A DNA stretch of 8,570 nucleotides from an uncultured Flavobacteriales bacterium (lineage in GTDB: Bacteria > Bacteroidota > Bacteroidia > Flavobacteriales_D > Sanyastnellaceae): the NCBI GenBank assembly GCA_937897625.1, contig CALCNZ010000315.1:1-8570 (forward strand), written 5' to 3'. Both the position numbers and the translations under genes were made by a program. The notes under the pieces are model-generated. The model was not told where the DNA came from and ran no database searches. It worked only from the letters and a program-made list of their open reading frames with translations. Shown here in pieces: positions 7,400 through 8,570 of this stretch (position 1 is its first letter; each line of letters opens with the position of its first letter).

Positions 7400-8570
7400 A
7401 TGCTAGGAGCGCTGAATTCTATTCTGAAGAAAATAATTGGAGATAAAAAAGAAAAAGATCTTGAAGCTATTCAACCGCTTCTAAAAGCTACCCAATCTGC
7501 TTGGGATGCTGTGTCAAACGCTACTGCCGATGATGTTCGTCGCATGTCTCTTGAAATGCAAGGGCGCATTCAACAACATGTTCAACACTTAGACGACGAA
7601 ATCGATGCCTTGAACGCAAAGGCAGATGCCCTTCCGCTTGATGCCCTTGAAGAGAAAGAGAGAATTTATAGCGAAGTTGACAAGGTGAAAAAAAGCATCA
7701 ATGAGGAAATCGAAAAAGTTCTTTTAGAAATTCTTCCTGAAGCATTTGCCGTTATCAAACGCACAGCAGAAATCTTCAAAAACAATGAAGAAATAATCGT
7801 TTCAGCGAATGCGAACGATAAGGAATTTGCAATGCAAACCTCGAAAGACTACGTGCGAATTGAAGGCGACAAAGCCATCTGGAAAAACAACTGGTCCGCT
7901 GCTGGAAATAGATTCACTTGGGACATGGTGCACTACGATGTTCAGTTGATTGGTGGTATCGCACTTCATCAAGGTAAGGTCGCAGAGATGGCAACAGGAG
8001 AAGGAAAAACTTTGGTGGCAACTCTTCCCGTTTTCTTAAATGCCCTTGCGAACAGAGGTGTTCACGTGGTAACCGTGAACGATTATTTGGCTCGACGTGA
8101 CTCGGAGTGGATGGGACCGTTGTACGAATTTCATGGATTAAGTGTTGATTGTATAGATAAGCACCAACCCAATTCAGATGCACGCCGAAATGCCTATCGA
8201 GCGCACATTACTTTCGGAACAAACAACGAATTTGGTTTCGACTACTTGCGTGACAACATGGCCGTTGAAGCTTCGCATTTGGTTCAACGTAAACATCATT
8301 TTGCTATTATAGATGAGGTCGATTCTGTTTTAATTGACGAAGCAAGAACACCTCTGATAATTTCAGGACCAACCTCAAAAGGAGATCAACAAGAATTCGA
8401 TGCGCTAAAGCCAAAGATTCAAATCCTTATGAATGCTCAGAAAGCTGCTGTTACAGACTTTTTAACTGAAGCAAAAAGGAAACTTCAACCTGAATCTGGG
8501 GTGCCTAACAAGGAAGAACTACAAGAAGGCGGAGTGGCACTTCTTCGCGCCTACCGCGGCTTACCGCGCA
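7400..8570 (+). CDS. secA: Preprotein translocase motor ATPase SecA (3' part outside window)
   Basis: SecA is the peripheral-membrane ATPase that drives unfolded secretory proteins through SecYEG. The first 390 codons are visible and unbroken; the gene runs off the right edge. The ATG at 7400 gives MLGALNSILKKIIGDKKEKD, matching normal SecA N-termini. Diagnostic motifs follow: FTWDMVHYDVQLIGGIALHQ (172-191, the Q-motif area), Walker A ATGEGKT (198-204), VTVNDYLARRD (224-234), TFGTNNEFGFDYLRDNM (271-287), and Walker B DEVD (305-308) continuing into SVLIDEARTPLIISGP. The preprotein-crosslinking domain begins after about residue 325. Walker A lies about 95 residues later than in E. coli SecA because residues about 45-170 contain a charged, probably coiled-coil insertion (HLDDEIDALNAKADAL, ERIYSEVDKVKKSINEEIEK), as seen in the roughly 1100-residue SecA proteins of Bacteroidota. 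A weak GAAGAA precedes the ATG. The gene is divergent from nrdBA. Confidence 0.97.
   Translation, partial: MLGALNSILKKIIGDKKEKDLEAIQPLLKATQSAWDAVSNATADDVRRMSLEMQGRIQQHVQHLDDEIDALNAKADALPLDALEEKERIYSEVDKVKKSINEEIEKVLLEILPEAFAVIKRTAEIFKNNEEIIVSANANDKEFAMQTSKDYVRIEGDKAIWKNNWSAAGNRFTWDMVHYDVQLIGGIALHQGKVAEMATGEGKTLVATLPVFLNALANRGVHVVTVNDYLARRDSEWMGPLYEFHGLSVDCIDKHQPNSDARRNAYRAHITFGTNNEFGFDYLRDNMAVEASHLVQRKHHFAIIDEVDSVLIDEARTPLIISGPTSKGDQQEFDALKPKIQILMNAQKAAVTDFLTEAKRKLQPESGVPNKEELQEGGVALLRAYRGLPR

Noticed and set aside
7914..8183. 89-codon minus-strand ORF inside secA
   Set aside because: It lies antisense to the strongly conserved SecA nucleotide-binding domain and looks like a by-product of that coding sequence.

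Overview
The window looks like ordinary core chromosome from a member of the Bacteroidota, most likely the Flavobacteriales. Four things point there: a TonB-dependent receptor with an N-terminal carboxypeptidase-regulatory-like domain; a class Ia ribonucleotide reductase in nrdB-nrdA order; a SecA with the long N-terminal insertion typical of this phylum; and translation starts without Shine-Dalgarno sequences, with a TAnnTTTG-type promoter box. The DNA is moderately AT-rich. I see no phage, transposon, CRISPR, rRNA or complete tRNA gene.

Layout. Four genes run leftward (minus strand) and one runs rightward. From the left edge: the N-terminal part of a secreted alpha/beta-hydrolase (carboxylesterase-like) protein (1-681, cut by the window edge), whose nucleophile-elbow serine is replaced by glycine; 11 bases away, a TonB-dependent outer-membrane receptor (693-3503), transcribed first and probably in the same operon; a strong hairpin terminator (3576-3605) that isolates this pair from the next operon; nrdA (3628-6039), the ribonucleotide reductase large subunit; and nrdB (6073-7052), the small subunit. 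nrdB carries an apparent one-base deletion in a homopolymer near codon 37. A 347-base divergent intergenic region (7053-7399) follows, then secA (7400 to beyond 8570) on the plus strand, also cut by the edge.

How the genes work together. NrdB supplies the tyrosyl radical and NrdA reduces ribonucleoside diphosphates to deoxyribonucleotides; together they form one operon. SecA is the Sec translocase motor. Both the receptor and the hydrolase-like protein have Sec-type signal peptides, so both are likely SecA clients, but that is a general relation rather than a dedicated system. The receptor and the hydrolase-like protein may form a small uptake or cell-surface unit whose substrate cannot be read from the sequence.

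I found no convincing new multi-gene system. The points most worth a second look are the missing nucleophile serine in the hydrolase, the nrdB frameshift, and the small leader-like ORF and palindrome immediately upstream of secA.
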